Origin: Candidatus Sodalis pierantonius str. SOPE
Lineage (GTDB): Bacteria; Pseudomonadota; Gammaproteobacteria; Enterobacterales; Enterobacteriaceae
Assembly: GCF_000517405.1 (NCBI RefSeq)
Contig: NZ_CP006568.1
Coordinates: 558,001 to 622,000, forward strand
Direction: 5' to 3'
Length of the DNA stretch: 64,000 nucleotides
Positions 45,788 to 54,537 of this stretch are shown here, one piece after another. Within the stretch, counting starts at the first letter, position 1. The number at the start of each line of letters is the position of its first letter. The position numbers and the translations under genes were made by a program. The notes under the pieces were generated by a model. That model saw only the letters and a list, made by a program, of their open reading frames with translations, had not been told where the DNA came from and did not search any database.

Positions 45788-46417
45788 ATGACCAAAATCA
45801 TTGCCTACAAAGGCTTTAACGCCGACCTGACTTGCCGTGATTATCAGTTCGAGATCGGAAAAACCTACCATCACGAACGGCGTGGTAGAAGTTTGCGGCT
45901 CCGGTTTTCATGCCTGTGAATATCCACTCGATGTCTTCGGCTACTGCGGGCCAGTCAATCACCGTTTGCCGAGGTTGAAGTATCCGGCGATATCGCCCAT
46001 AAAGAGGAGGGAGACAAACTCGCCAGTAGCACAATCACCATCAAGAAGGAACTGTCCCTCCACCAAATGGTTGACCGCGCCGTCAAGTGCATAGCAAGTA
46101 AAATTGATAAGTCCGCAGGACAGGTGACCATTGAAGGCAACCGGTCAGTCGCCATCCACACAGGCTACCGATCAGTCGCCACTAACACCGGCGACGGGTC
46201 AGCCGCAGACGTTAGCGGCTTCGGATCGGTTGCCGCCTCTATCGGCGCGCAGAGTAAGGCCAAGGCCTCCGAGGGCAGCGCAATCGTACTGTGCTACCGC
46301 AATAGTGAGGGCGATATTATCCACATCCGTGCCAGCAAGGTGGGTGATAACGGCGTGAAACCGGATACCTGGTATGTGCTTAATGCAAACAGCGAGTTTA
46401 AAGAGGCCGATGATTAA
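45788..46417 (+). pseudogene. Phage DUF7666-like protein with frameshifts
   Basis: ATG 45788 begins MTKIIAYKGFNADLTCRDYQ, with FEIGKTYHHE typical of this family. The frame breaks near 45875; CGSGFHACEYPLDVFGYCGP continues in a second frame, and near 45962 a third frame carries VSGDIAHKEEGDKLASSTIT to the end. The C-terminal half has short repeats of the type SVA-x-T-G and GSVAAS before a DTWYVLNANSEFKEADD tail. At least two frameshifts. Function in phages unknown. Confidence 0.75.
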
Positions 46418-46523
46418 CCTCTGGTTCAGTTTTGCACTGAAAGCATCTGCACGTCAGGAAGGGGATAAGTTGACGAGGATGTGCGTCAGCCGCCCCACAG
46501 TCTCGGAATAACATCTTTAAACA

Positions 46524-47578
46524 GGCTTTGTTGAATAAATCGAACTTTTAGGTGACTGGCGGCTCTGATCACTACATTCGTTTCAACATCAGGTCCCCAT
46601 GGCAAAGCAAAAGTTTAAAATCACCAACTGGCCCGCATATAACAATGCGCTCAGGCAGCGGGGGGACCTGACAGTATGGCTTGATGAGTCAGCCATTGCT
46701 GCATGGACTGAGAGTACACCACCTGAACATCGTGGCCGGCCACTTCACTACACCGATATGGCCATTACCACGGTTCTGATGATAAAGCGCGTGTTTAACC
46801 TTTCGCTCCGGGCGTTACAGGGTTTCGTTGACTCGATTTTTAAACTGATGGGGCTGTCGCTGCGCTGCCCAGATTACTCTCTGGTCAGCCGGCGAGCAAA
46901 AACCGTCGACATCAGCATAAAAACGCCAACCCGCGGCGAAATCTCACACCTGGTCATCGATGGCACCGGCCTGAAAATCTTCGGCGAAGGCGAATGGAAA
47001 GTCAGACAGCATGGGGCTGAGAGGCGCAGAGTATGGCGCAAGCTTCATCTGGCAGTAGATAGCGTGACACATGAAATTATCTGTGCCGATTTATCGCTAA
47101 GCGGTACGACAGATGCGCAGGCGCTGCCCGGGCTGATTAACTAAACCCACCGGAAAATCAGGGAAGCGTCGGCTGACAGTGCTTACGATACGCGTTACTG
47201 TCATGATGCTCTGCTGAGGAAAAAAATAAAGCCGCTTATCCCACCGTGAAGTGGTGCGCAATATTGGCCAGCTCGATACCATGAGCGTAACCATGCGGTG
47301 GCAAATCAGCATCTGAGCGGCAATAACGATACCTGGAAAAAGAAAGTAGGTTATCACCGGCGTTCACTGGCTGAAACGGCCATGTTCCGGTTTAAAACAC
47401 TTCTGGGTGGTCATCTGAGTCTGCATGACTATGACGCGCAGGTAGGTGAGGCAATGGCAATGGTTAAAGCACTTAACCGGATCACACTGTTAGGAATGCC
47501 AAACAGCGTCCGCATCATGTAACAATCGCCCTGATAGGGAGGAAGTCGTCACAAATTTCGGATTTATTCAACAAAGCG
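46524..47578 (+). mobile_element. IS903-like insertion sequence, copy B (1055 bp, 9-bp target duplication)
   Basis: Same ends as copies A and C. Flanked by CTTTAAACA at 46515-46523 and 47579-47587, so a simple insertion between phage early genes. Its transposase has two nonsense codons. Confidence 0.95.
46599..47522 (+). pseudogene. IS903-like transposase with two in-frame stops
   Basis: 307-codon frame identical in layout to the intact copy at 49266-50189. Gln182 is replaced by TAA (47142-47144) and Arg217 by TGA (about 47247-47249). Catalytic Asp121 is intact (LVIDGTG), but Asp193 and Glu259 lie beyond the first stop. Inactive. Confidence 0.93.
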
Positions 47579-47651
47579 CTTTAAACAATAAACTCAGGAC
47601 GCTCGCCAGCAGGAACCATTGCAGCAACGTCCATGCTCGAGGAGGTAGATA

Positions 47652-47852
47652 TTGATAAATAATCTACACGGTAAAAAGGTTCACATAGACATAAGTCACA
47701 ATCAGGAAGGTGGATTTTCTCTGCTCGTTTCTGATGACGTTATCGGGACTCGAATTGCCGGGGCTAAAGTTGGCGGCTGTAGGACCTTGGAACGATTTAC
47801 TGTAGATGCCCAGGCGCTGATCGACGCAATAACGGAGCATGCCCATGTTTAA
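47652..47852 (+). CDS. Hypothetical phage protein (66 aa)
   Basis: Starts with TTG at 47652 directly behind a strong GAGGAGG site. Sequence INNLHGKKVHIDISHNQEGG, then LLVSDDVIGTRIAGAKVGGC, ending AITEHAHV. Soluble, no recognised family. Its end overlaps the start of the next gene, supporting a coupled early operon. Confidence 0.6.
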   Translation: MINNLHGKKVHIDISHNQEGGFSLLVSDDVIGTRIAGAKVGGCRTLERFTVDAQALIDAITEHAHV

Positions 47853-48102
47853 AACATTCTGGACAATGAAAATTGTCAATTGGTTTTTCACTGTTTCATG
47901 CGGTGCCTGTCTGGGTCTGGCGCTTATATCGTTCAGTGATACATCGCCACTCTATACAAAAATCAACGACGGCATATTGGCACTGCTAGCACTGCTCGGC
48001 GTTCGGCTGACGCTTGAATGTATTGCAGTGCAATTTGTTCAGGCCGAAATATTAAAGAAGATTCTTAACAAACTTGAAAATAAGGACACAAATCATGAAT
48101 AA
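47845..48102 (+). CDS. Small phage membrane protein (85 aa)
   Basis: ATG 47845 (MFKTFWTMKIVNWFFTVSCG) follows GGAG; an ATG two codons earlier is an alternative. Two predicted membrane helices (residues ~12-30 and ~45-62) and a charged C-terminal helix LKKILNKLENKDTNHE. Function unknown. Confidence 0.6.
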   Translation: MFKTFWTMKIVNWFFTVSCGACLGLALISFSDTSPLYTKINDGILALLALLGVRLTLECIAVQFVQAEILKKILNKLENKDTNHE

Positions 48103-48403
48103 CATTATTTGTAGCGACAGTATACGGGATATGGTTCTGTTCGATGGCGCCTCATCAAAATTATGCGCAAACGCCGACGACGAAATTATGACGATCAAGC
48201 GCGAACTGGCAAAATGGAAAACACTGGCTGAAGGGCAAGAATGGCTGTTAAAAGAGGGCGATGAATTCAAACGTTCGATAATCAGCATCTACGAAAAGGG
48301 TCTGAAAAATAAAACACCATCGTCTAAGATCCTTATCGACATTATCGTAGACACCTACGCGGCATTAGGGTATCAGGGAGATAGCCATGAGCCGGTATTA
48401 TAA
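48095..48403 (+). CDS. Hypothetical phage early protein (102 aa)
   Basis: Starts MNNIICSDSIRDMVLFDGAS at ATG 48095 overlapping the previous stop. A helical middle, EIMTIKRELAKWKTLAEGQE, suggests a coiled coil. It ends in YQGDSHEPVL, overlapping the next ATG. No family recognised. Confidence 0.55.
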   Translation: MNNIICSDSIRDMVLFDGASSKLCANADDEIMTIKRELAKWKTLAEGQEWLLKEGDEFKRSIISIYEKGLKNKTPSSKILIDIIVDTYAALGYQGDSHEPVL

Positions 48404-48587
48404 TCAGACACGCGTTGTGCATAATGGCCTTGAAAAATGGGAATCAATTCACAATGGGCTTACTGTTTCTCGCATTGATGAAAGTCTTATCGTTATTGAA
48501 TCTAGCGAGATGGGCGTTGCGCACGTTAAATTTGAACTCACCAATGAGCAACGCGACAAGTTAATAGCAATCCTCGCACGGGCATAG
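48387..48587 (+). CDS. Hypothetical phage early protein (66 aa)
   Basis: MSRYYNQTRVVHNGLEKWES begins a small mixed alpha/beta protein ending ELTNEQRDKLIAILARA. Overlaps the upstream gene by 17 bp. No family recognised. Confidence 0.55.
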   Translation: MSRYYNQTRVVHNGLEKWESIHNGLTVSRIDESLIVIESSEMGVAHVKFELTNEQRDKLIAILARA

Positions 48588-48617
48588 CCGCAAGACATAA
48601 ACAAGTCAGACATCAAT

Positions 48618-48788
48618 ATGCGCAAAATAATCAGGCGTAGGAAATTCCGTCTTTACGGCGGACCTTACCACGGAGCTACTGTTATGCTGTATTCCGAAAA
48701 CACATTAATTTTCACGGCGAAAGGCCAGCATGGAAGATACAAAGGCACCCACCCCGATTTATATTGGGAGGCACTGCGTGTCGGCTAA
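48618..48788 (+). CDS. Small basic phage protein (56 aa)
   Basis: MRKIIRRRKFRLYGGPYHGA starts a basic protein ending HPDLYWEALRVG at 48788. The YGGPYHGATV motif occurs in small proteins of unknown function in phage early regions. Its 3' end overlaps the helicase start by 11 bp, consistent with coupling. Confidence 0.55.
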   Translation: MRKIIRRRKFRLYGGPYHGATVMLYSENTLIFTAKGQHGRYKGTHPDLYWEALRVG

Positions 48789-49209
48789 AAAAGTATTTAC
48801 CCCGCGCCCTTATCAGGCGCGGATGGCGACACATATTCTCACGCATCCGCGCTGTAATATCTGGGCGGGCATGGGGATGGGGATGGGCAAGACCGTCGCC
48901 ACATTAACGGCGCTGGACACCCTATTTAAATCGGGCAGCGAAACGCGACCCGCGCTGGTGCTGGCCCCTCTACGCGTTGCGACATCCACCTGGCCGGATG
49001 AAGCGCTGAAATGGACGCATCTGCGCAACCTTGTGGTGCAGCCCATCACCGGCACGCCAAAACAGCGGCAAGCGGCGCTGGCGAACAGCAACGCCAATGT
49101 ATTTACCACCAACTACGATAACGCGCTATGGCTGGTTGAGACGCTGCGCGGGCGCTGGCCATTCGGTACCATTATCGCCGACGAGAGCACCCGGCTTAAA
49201 TCTTTTCGG
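48778..49209 (+). pseudogene. Phage SNF2/DEAD-type helicase, 3'-truncated by an IS
   Basis: The likely start is GTG 48778 (VSAKKVFTPRPYQARMATHI); an ATG at 48730 in the same frame is an alternative. The Q-like motif RPYQ, Walker A GMGMGMGKT and the Walker B-type IIADESTRLKSF are present. An extra Met-Gly pair from a GGGATG duplication sits just before Walker A, where I would expect GMGLGKT. The frame stops at the IS at 49210, so helicase domain 2 and the rest are missing. Phage replication gene in origin. Confidence 0.85.
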
Positions 49210-50264
49210 CGCTTTGTTGAATAAATCCGAAATTTGTGACGACTTCCTCCCTATCAGGGCGATTGTTACATGATGCGGACGCTGTTTGGCATTCCTAACA
49301 GCGTGATCCGGTTAAGCGCTTTGACCATTGCCATAGCCTCACCTACCTGCGCGTCATAGTCATGCAGACTCAGATGACCACCCAGAAGTGTTTTAAACCG
49401 GAACATGGCCGTTTCAGTCAGTGAACGCCGGTGATAACCTACTTTCTTTTTCCAGGTATCGTTATTGCCGCTCAGATGCTGATTTGCCACCGCATGGTTA
49501 CGCTCATGGTATCGAGCTGGCCAATATTGCGCACCACTTCGCGGTGGGATAAGCGGCTTTATTTTTTTCCTCAGCAGAGCATCATGACAGTAACGCGTAT
49601 CGTAAGCACTGTCAGCCGACGCTTCCCTGATTTTCCGGTGGGTTTGGTTAATCAGCCCGGGCAGCGCCTGCGCATCTGTCGTACCGCTTAGCGATAAATC
49701 GGCACAGATAATTTCATGTGTTACGCTATCTACTGCCAGATGAAGCTTGCGCCATACTCTGCGCCTCTCAGCCCCATGCTGCCTGACTTTCCATTCGCCT
49801 TCGCCGAAGACTTTCAGGCCGGTGCCATCGATGACCAGGTGTGAGATTTCGCCGCGGGTTGGCGTTTTTATGCTGATGTCGACGGTTTTTGCTCGCCGGC
49901 TGACCAGAGAGTAATCTGGGCAGCGCAGCGACAGCCCCATCAGTTTAAAAATTGAGTCAATGAAACCCTGTAACGCCCGGAGCGAAAGGTTAAACACGCG
50001 CTTTATCATCAGAACCGTGGTAATGGCCATATCGGTGTAGTGAAGCGGCCGGCCACGATGTTCAGGTGGTGTACTCTCAGTCCATGCAGCAATGGCTGAC
50101 TCATCAAGCCATACTGTCAGGTCCCCCCGCTGCCTGAGCGCATTGTTGTATGCGGGCCAGTTGGTAATTTTAAACTTTTGCTTTGCCATGGGGACCTGAT
50201 GTTGAAACGAATGTAGTGATCAGAGCCGCCAGTCACCTAAAAGTTCGATTTATTCAACAAAGCC
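49210..50264 (-). mobile_element. IS903-like insertion sequence, copy C (1055 bp, no target duplication)
   Basis: Same length and ends as the other copies. Flanking 9-mers differ (TCTTTTCGG left, ACCTTGAGC right). Left flank is a truncated phage helicase; right flank is a leucine-rich-repeat gene missing its start. This marks a deletion that removed the right end of the prophage and the 5' end of the LRR gene. Confidence 0.95.
49266..50189 (-). CDS. IS903-like (IS5 family) transposase, intact
   Basis: 307 aa, the size of the IS903 transposase. DDE residues: Asp121 (VIDGTG), Asp193 (EASADSAYD) and Glu259 (HRRSLTETAMFR). Start MAKQKFKITNWPAYNNALRQ. The only uninterrupted copy of three, so it may supply transposase in trans. 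Confidence 0.95.
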   Translation of the reverse strand: MAKQKFKITNWPAYNNALRQRGDLTVWLDESAIAAWTESTPPEHRGRPLHYTDMAITTVLMIKRVFNLSLRALQGFIDSIFKLMGLSLRCPDYSLVSRRAKTVDISIKTPTRGEISHLVIDGTGLKVFGEGEWKVRQHGAERRRVWRKLHLAVDSVTHEIICADLSLSGTTDAQALPGLINQTHRKIREASADSAYDTRYCHDALLRKKIKPLIPPRSGAQYWPARYHERNHAVANQHLSGNNDTWKKKVGYHRRSLTETAMFRFKTLLGGHLSLHDYDAQVGEAMAMVKALNRITLLGMPNSVRIM

Positions 50265-50816
50265 ACCTTGAGCGCCAATTTCAATGACCTTCAGTCGTTG
50301 CCGAATATGTTGCATACCGCCATTGCCACATTGCCCATCAGCAACAATTGGCTGGATCAGCTTGACGACGCGCTACCGAAAGACATCCTGTTCCTCGACG
50401 CGAGTTTCAACCAATTAACGCGTCTGCCGGACACCCTTGGCGAAAAGCAACCCAGACTGATGTTTCTTAATCTGAGCAATAATTCGCTGACCTTATTGCC
50501 GACTTGCCTGCCAGCGGGACTGACCCAAATTTATCTTGGCCATAATCAGCTTACCGCGTTGCCCCCTTGTCTGCCCGAGACGCTGGTTTATCTCCAGGTA
50601 AGAAATAATTTATTGCGCACGCTGCCGGCCAGCCTGCCTGAAGGTCTCGCGCGGTTGCAGGCGGAGAACAATCAGCTGGTCTCCCTACCGGAAACATTAC
50701 CCGCCAGTTTAACTCACCTCAGTCTGACCAATAATCAACTTACCGCATTGCCAAAAACGCTGCTGACGGGCCTGGCGTATCTCAACATAGATAATAATCC
50801 GCTGCCCTCTTTTTAG
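50265..50816 (+). pseudogene. Leucine-rich-repeat protein (type III effector-like), 5'-truncated by an IS
   Basis: About 180 residues of tandem ~20-residue LRRs: units such as LTQIYLGHNQLTALPPCLPE, LVYLQVRNNLLRTLPASLPE and LTHLSLTNNQLTALPKTLLT follow the bacterial LPxxL/N-xL pattern of YopM/IpaH/SlrP proteins. The frame is open up to the IS boundary, so signal and N-terminal domain are lost. It ends with NNPLPSF and has no NEL ubiquitin-ligase domain. In Sodalis-type bacteria with type III secretion such a gene could have been an effector; that is inference. Confidence 0.75.
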
Positions 50817-51038
50817 GTCGTGTTGCCTAAACCCAATCGCCGTTGGCGGTTGTGCTTCATGCTAGTTGGCGCGCACGCGTCGGTTACTGGCACCGGCCCT
50901 GGCATACGGCGCGCGTTATCTGTTATCATAAAGCGCACTAGCCGGCCCTCATCTTTTCATCGCCCTGCCGGTAAACCGTCGTTCTGCCGCCAGCGCCGTT
51001 TTGCCTGAGGCGACATGACGCCGCTATCACGGAGCATT

Positions 51039-51407
51039 ATGAACAAGAAACATACCGGCCTGATGCGCCTGTCGCGAGCCACTGTCTATTCGGTCCAGGG
51101 CATTCGCGCCGCCTGGCGCCATGAGGAGGCCTGTCGTCAGGAAATCGTCCTCGGCGCACTCGCCATTGCCGTCGCCTGCTGGCTGGATATTGATGCCATC
51201 AGCCGGTTATTATTAATCCTTCCCGTCATCTTGGTGGCGGTGGTGGAATTGCTTAATAGCGCCATCGAAGCGCTAATCGATCGGGTGAGTCCAGAACGGC
51301 ATCCGCTGGCCGGACGCGCAAAAGATATGGGATCAGCTGCAGTCTTGATGGCGATCGTGCTGGCCGCGACCAGCTGGCTTACCCTGTTATGGCACCATTA
51401 TGGCTGA
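51039..51407 (+). CDS. dgkA: Diacylglycerol kinase DgkA
   Basis: 122-aa integral-membrane enzyme that phosphorylates diacylglycerol from periplasmic glucan synthesis. The start MNKKHTGLMRLSRATVYSVQ is followed by AWRHEEACRQEI. The conserved active-site stretch ELLNSAIEALIDRVSPE and GRAKDMGSAAVLMAI are both intact. Three membrane helices. Length matches E. coli DgkA. Not next to plsB or lexA as in E. coli, so the locus is rearranged. Confidence 0.95.
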   Translation: MNKKHTGLMRLSRATVYSVQGIRAAWRHEEACRQEIVLGALAIAVACWLDIDAISRLLLILPVILVAVVELLNSAIEALIDRVSPERHPLAGRAKDMGSAAVLMAIVLAATSWLTLLWHHYG

Positions 51408-51437
51408 TTTTGCGGCCTGGCGCGTCAGGAGCGACGG

Positions 51438-52017
51438 ATGAAAATTAATGTTGTCGGCACCAGCGGCAGCGGCAAATCCACCTTTTCCCGCCGTCTGGCG
51501 GCGCAGCTGGCGATCCCGTATATAGAAATGGACGCGCTGTTCTGGCAACCGAATTGGACCCCAAGCAGCGATGCTGCGTTTTTTTGCCCGCCTGGAACCG
51601 GCTTTGGCGCAGGCGCATTGGGTGCTGGACGGCAACTATCATCGCAGTTGCGGGATAAAATGGCGGCAGGCGCAGATGATAGTTTGGCTGGATTACAGCC
51701 TGACGCGCACCCTGTGGCAGGCCACCGCCCGCGCCTGGCGCCGCAGTTGGCGGCAGCAGGAGATTTGGCACGGTACCGGCAACCGGGTAAGTTTTCGGCG
51801 ATCCTTTCTTAGCCGCGAATCCGTGGTGCTTTGGACGCTAAAAGCCTACCGCAGCAACCGCCGGCGCTACCTGGCGATTCAGCAAGGCCCACGCTATCGG
51901 CACGTGCAGTTTGTACCGTTGCGCTCACCGCGCCAAGCGGAGCGCTTTTTAAGTCAGCTGACCGCCAGCGTGAGCGGCCAGCCCTTGAGCGCCGCCGGCG
52001 GCGAGACCAGCCAATAG
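51438..52017 (+). pseudogene. P-loop adenylate kinase-like protein, frameshifted
   Basis: ATG 51438 starts MKINVVGTSGSGKSTFSRRL with Walker A GTSGSGKST, followed by IPYIEMDALFWQPNW, a pattern of FlaR/topology-modulation kinase-like proteins. Near 51575 the frame breaks; in the next frame LRFFARLEPALAQAHWVLDG and YRSNRRRYLAIQQGP run to 52017. Substrate unknown. Confidence 0.8.
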
Positions 52018-52092
52018 GACAGCGGCGGCGTCAGCGGCAAGGCAAACGGCGTGATGAGCCGCCCCGCAGCCAGCGCCCTTGCGACAAACGCC

Positions 52093-52330
52093 CGGCGCGC
52101 CGGCCTGGCCTTGTTGTCCACCGCTTTGGCCTATGTGCGGTTTTCAATTACAGGCGCGTGCCGGCACGCTGGATTTGATGCTAGTCACCTTTACTCCTTC
52201 CGGTCAGCGCCACTCTGCTTAGGGTGGGGGTGCTGCATGAGCGGTTACCGGGCACGGCGCTGGCGGGCATGGTCAACATCCTGCTGGTCCTGTTAGATCG
52301 ACGGCCGGCAGGCATATTGGCCCGAGGAGG
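52093..52330 (+). pseudogene. EamA/DMT-family transporter fragment, degenerate
   Basis: Translated pieces in three frames line up with the C-terminal part of EamA exporters: LALLSTALAYVRFSITG, then TLDLMLVTFTPSG, then VGVLHERLPGTALAGMVNIL and LLVLLDRR. The frames change twice and no N-terminal half is found. The order and spacing of these pieces is the evidence. Role of the parent transporter unknown. Confidence 0.5.
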
Positions 52331-52376
52331 AGGGCAACGGCCCCGACCTGACAACACCGGACGGGGACCGGAACGG

Positions 52377-53312
52377 CTAGCCCAGTTTTTCAGGAACGGC
52401 GGTATCCCGCTTGGGGATGGGGCGTCCCGACCAGTAGCCCGCTAGCACCGAGCCAGACAGGTTGTGCCACACCGAGAACAGCGCGCCGGGCAATGCCGCC
52501 AGCGGCGTGAAATAGATCTTGCCCAGTGTCTCCGCCAGGCCCGAGTTCTGCATGCCGACTTCCATGGCCAGGGTACGGCAGGAGGTTTCGTCAAAACCGA
52601 ACAGCCGGCCGCCCCAATACCCCGCCAGCAGTCCGATGCCGTTATGCAGGATCACCGCCACAATAACGATAAGACCCACCGAGCCGATAAAACTCTGGCT
52701 GCCCGCCACTACCGCGCTGATGATCAATAAGATACACACCATTGAGAAGGCCGGTAAAAACGGCTCGACCTTTTTGACCGTGGCGGTAAACAGATGATGG
52801 ATCACCAGTCCAGCGAAAATCGGTATTACCACGATCTGTAGAATGCTCATCAGCATGCCCGCCACGTCCACCTTGATGTGCGTGTCGACATAGAGGCGCG
52901 TAAGCAGCGGCGTGGCGAAAACCCCCACCAGCGTCGACACGGCGGAGATAGTGACCGACAGCGCCACATCCCCCTTCGCTAGATAAATCATGACATTGGA
53001 TGCGGTGCCGCTGGCGACCAAGATCATCCCCGCAGATAAATCCGGCGGCATACGAAAGAGCCAGGCCAAGACCCAGGCCGCCAGCGGCATGACCAAATAA
53101 TGCAGGAAGGTGGCGGCGGCCACCGGCGCAGGGCGGGACAGTACGCGTTTAAAATCTGCGAAGCGCAGGGTCACGCCCATGGCGAACATGATAAGCATCA
53201 ACAGCGTGCTCACCCAGGCGCCGATCGGTGTAAAACTGCCCGGCGTATAATAAGCGACGATGGACAATAAAATAGCCCACAGCGGGAACAGGCGGGTAAT
53301 TTTGTTCAACAT
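52377..53312 (-). CDS. panS: Bile acid:sodium symporter-family transporter, probably PanS
   Basis: 311 aa with about nine or ten hydrophobic helices. It starts MLNKITRLFPLWAILLSIVA and has the family motifs ASGTASNVMIYLAKGDVALS and AMEVGMQNSGLAETLGKIYF. The sequence closely resembles the Salmonella PanS protein (ketopantoate-type pantothenate precursor transporter) as I remember it; the YocS/BASS family is certain, the substrate less so. Intact. Confidence 0.8.
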   Translation of the reverse strand: MLNKITRLFPLWAILLSIVAYYTPGSFTPIGAWVSTLLMLIMFAMGVTLRFADFKRVLSRPAPVAAATFLHYLVMPLAAWVLAWLFRMPPDLSAGMILVASGTASNVMIYLAKGDVALSVTISAVSTLVGVFATPLLTRLYVDTHIKVDVAGMLMSILQIVVIPIFAGLVIHHLFTATVKKVEPFLPAFSMVCILLIISAVVAGSQSFIGSVGLIVIVAVILHNGIGLLAGYWGGRLFGFDETSCRTLAMEVGMQNSGLAETLGKIYFTPLAALPGALFSVWHNLSGSVLAGYWSGRPIPKRDTAVPEKLG

Positions 53313-53641
53313 ATTCGGGAGGATCCTTAATTGTTTTTTTTAATTGTCTGTGATGTTGCGGTCATGCCAGCGAAGACGCGACCCGTGCCATAGCGGCATT
53401 CGTTTTACCGTCTATTGTTACTAGTAGCAATAATTTCACGATAATTCCCCGCCCTGGCCGTTCCCGTCGCCAGCGAAAGCCGCCCTTCGCGGTCTTCATC
53501 CTTACGTCATCGCCGCCGAGGCGAAATGCAGCAGAAAATAAACGGTCAAATTAAGCGATAACCCGCGACATTTCGCTGACGGCCGAAGCAGTGATTTTAA
53601 CTGGCAATACGCTGGCTTTCGGTTTCTAAAGGCGTTTTTCG
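53313..53641. other. Intergenic region between panS-like gene and ABM fragment
   Basis: About 330 bp; no supported gene. Should contain the panS-like promoter (the TTTTTTTAATTGTC stretch close to the start). Nothing else recognised. Confidence 0.4.
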
Positions 53642-53974
53642 ATGATTGCCGTGATTTTTGAAGCACAAGCACGCCCTGACGCACAGGCGCGTTAGCTCCA
53701 GCTTGCCACTGAGCTCAAGCCGTTACTGGCAGAGATGCCGAGGTTTATCGCTATCGAACGTTTCCAGCGTCAGAATCTCCCCGGGAAAAGTCTTTCCCTT
53801 TCCTGGTGGGAAAATGAGGAGGCCGTGGCCGGTTGGCAACGTCATCGCATGCATCAGGCGGTCAGGAAGACGGGTAACGGCCGTTACGCGGCTTTTAGAC
53901 AGGTAGAGAATCTCAGGCGAGCCTGCGCCATTGGCGGCCCGTCGCTAAACACCAAAGCGGGAAAGGTAGCGTAA
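53642..53974 (+). pseudogene. Antibiotic biosynthesis monooxygenase-type (ABM) protein with an amber codon
   Basis: ATG 53642 gives MIAVIFEAQARPDAQAR, then TAG at 53693-53695, then in the same frame LQLATELKPLLAEMPRFIAI, ERFQRQNLPGKSLSLSWWEN and EEAVAGWQRHRMHQAV. This is a ferredoxin-like ABM fold (~95 aa). Its 3' part overlaps the broken permease on the other strand, so the natural end is probably lost or rearranged. Confidence 0.8.
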
Positions 53975-54504
53975 ACAGCAGCAGTAACCATATCAGGCTA
54001 TAAACCGCATTGACGCCATCATTTTGCAGGTTGATATACAGCTTGATCGGTATCCCCTGCGGGAAATAGGAAAACACCAGCACGATGCCGAATTCACCGA
54101 CGGCGCGCACCCAGGCGATCGCCCGCCCCGTGGCCAGACCGCGCCGACAGGATGAAATAAGGCTGCGCCCCGTAAACCTGCGCCAGCACAAAAGCCGCGG
54201 CATTGTTGGTCAGGGCCAGTCCCACCGTCGCCAGCGCTTCACCCAGAGTACTGTAGGGGCCGTAGGCCGATACCAGCAAAATACCCAGGGCCAGCCACAG
54301 CGCCAGCGGCGTGCCCAGCAATATGATGAGCGGCACGGAAACCGCGCTGAGGCCGAGCGACACCGCTACGGCATTCCAGTCGCCGTAGGCCAGATGAAAC
54401 TTCCCCCACGAGGTCACGCCAATGAGGGTGATAAACGGCAGCGCCAGCAACAGCAGCGCCGGCACGCCGAACCAGCCGGCCGGCGACAACGGGCGTCGGA
54501 TCAT
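53913..54504 (-). pseudogene. Molybdate-type ABC importer permease, frameshifted
   Basis: Starts MIRRPLSPAGWFGVPALLLL at ATG 54504 with several membrane helices. Near 54140 the frame breaks after GAQPYFILS. In the shifted frame RGLATGRAIAWVRAVGEFGI (the cytoplasmic ABC-interaction loop with the conserved Gly) and IPIKLYINLQNDGVNAVYSL follow to 53913. ModB-like. No ATPase gene follows; it seems lost. Confidence 0.85.
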
Positions 54505-54537
54505 TAGCGGTTACGGATACAGCACGCCGCCTTTCAG

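Noticed and set aside
51831..52178. 115-codon plus-strand frame overlapping the kinase-like pseudogene
   Set aside because: Shadow of the second part of the frameshifted kinase; Arg-rich with no features.
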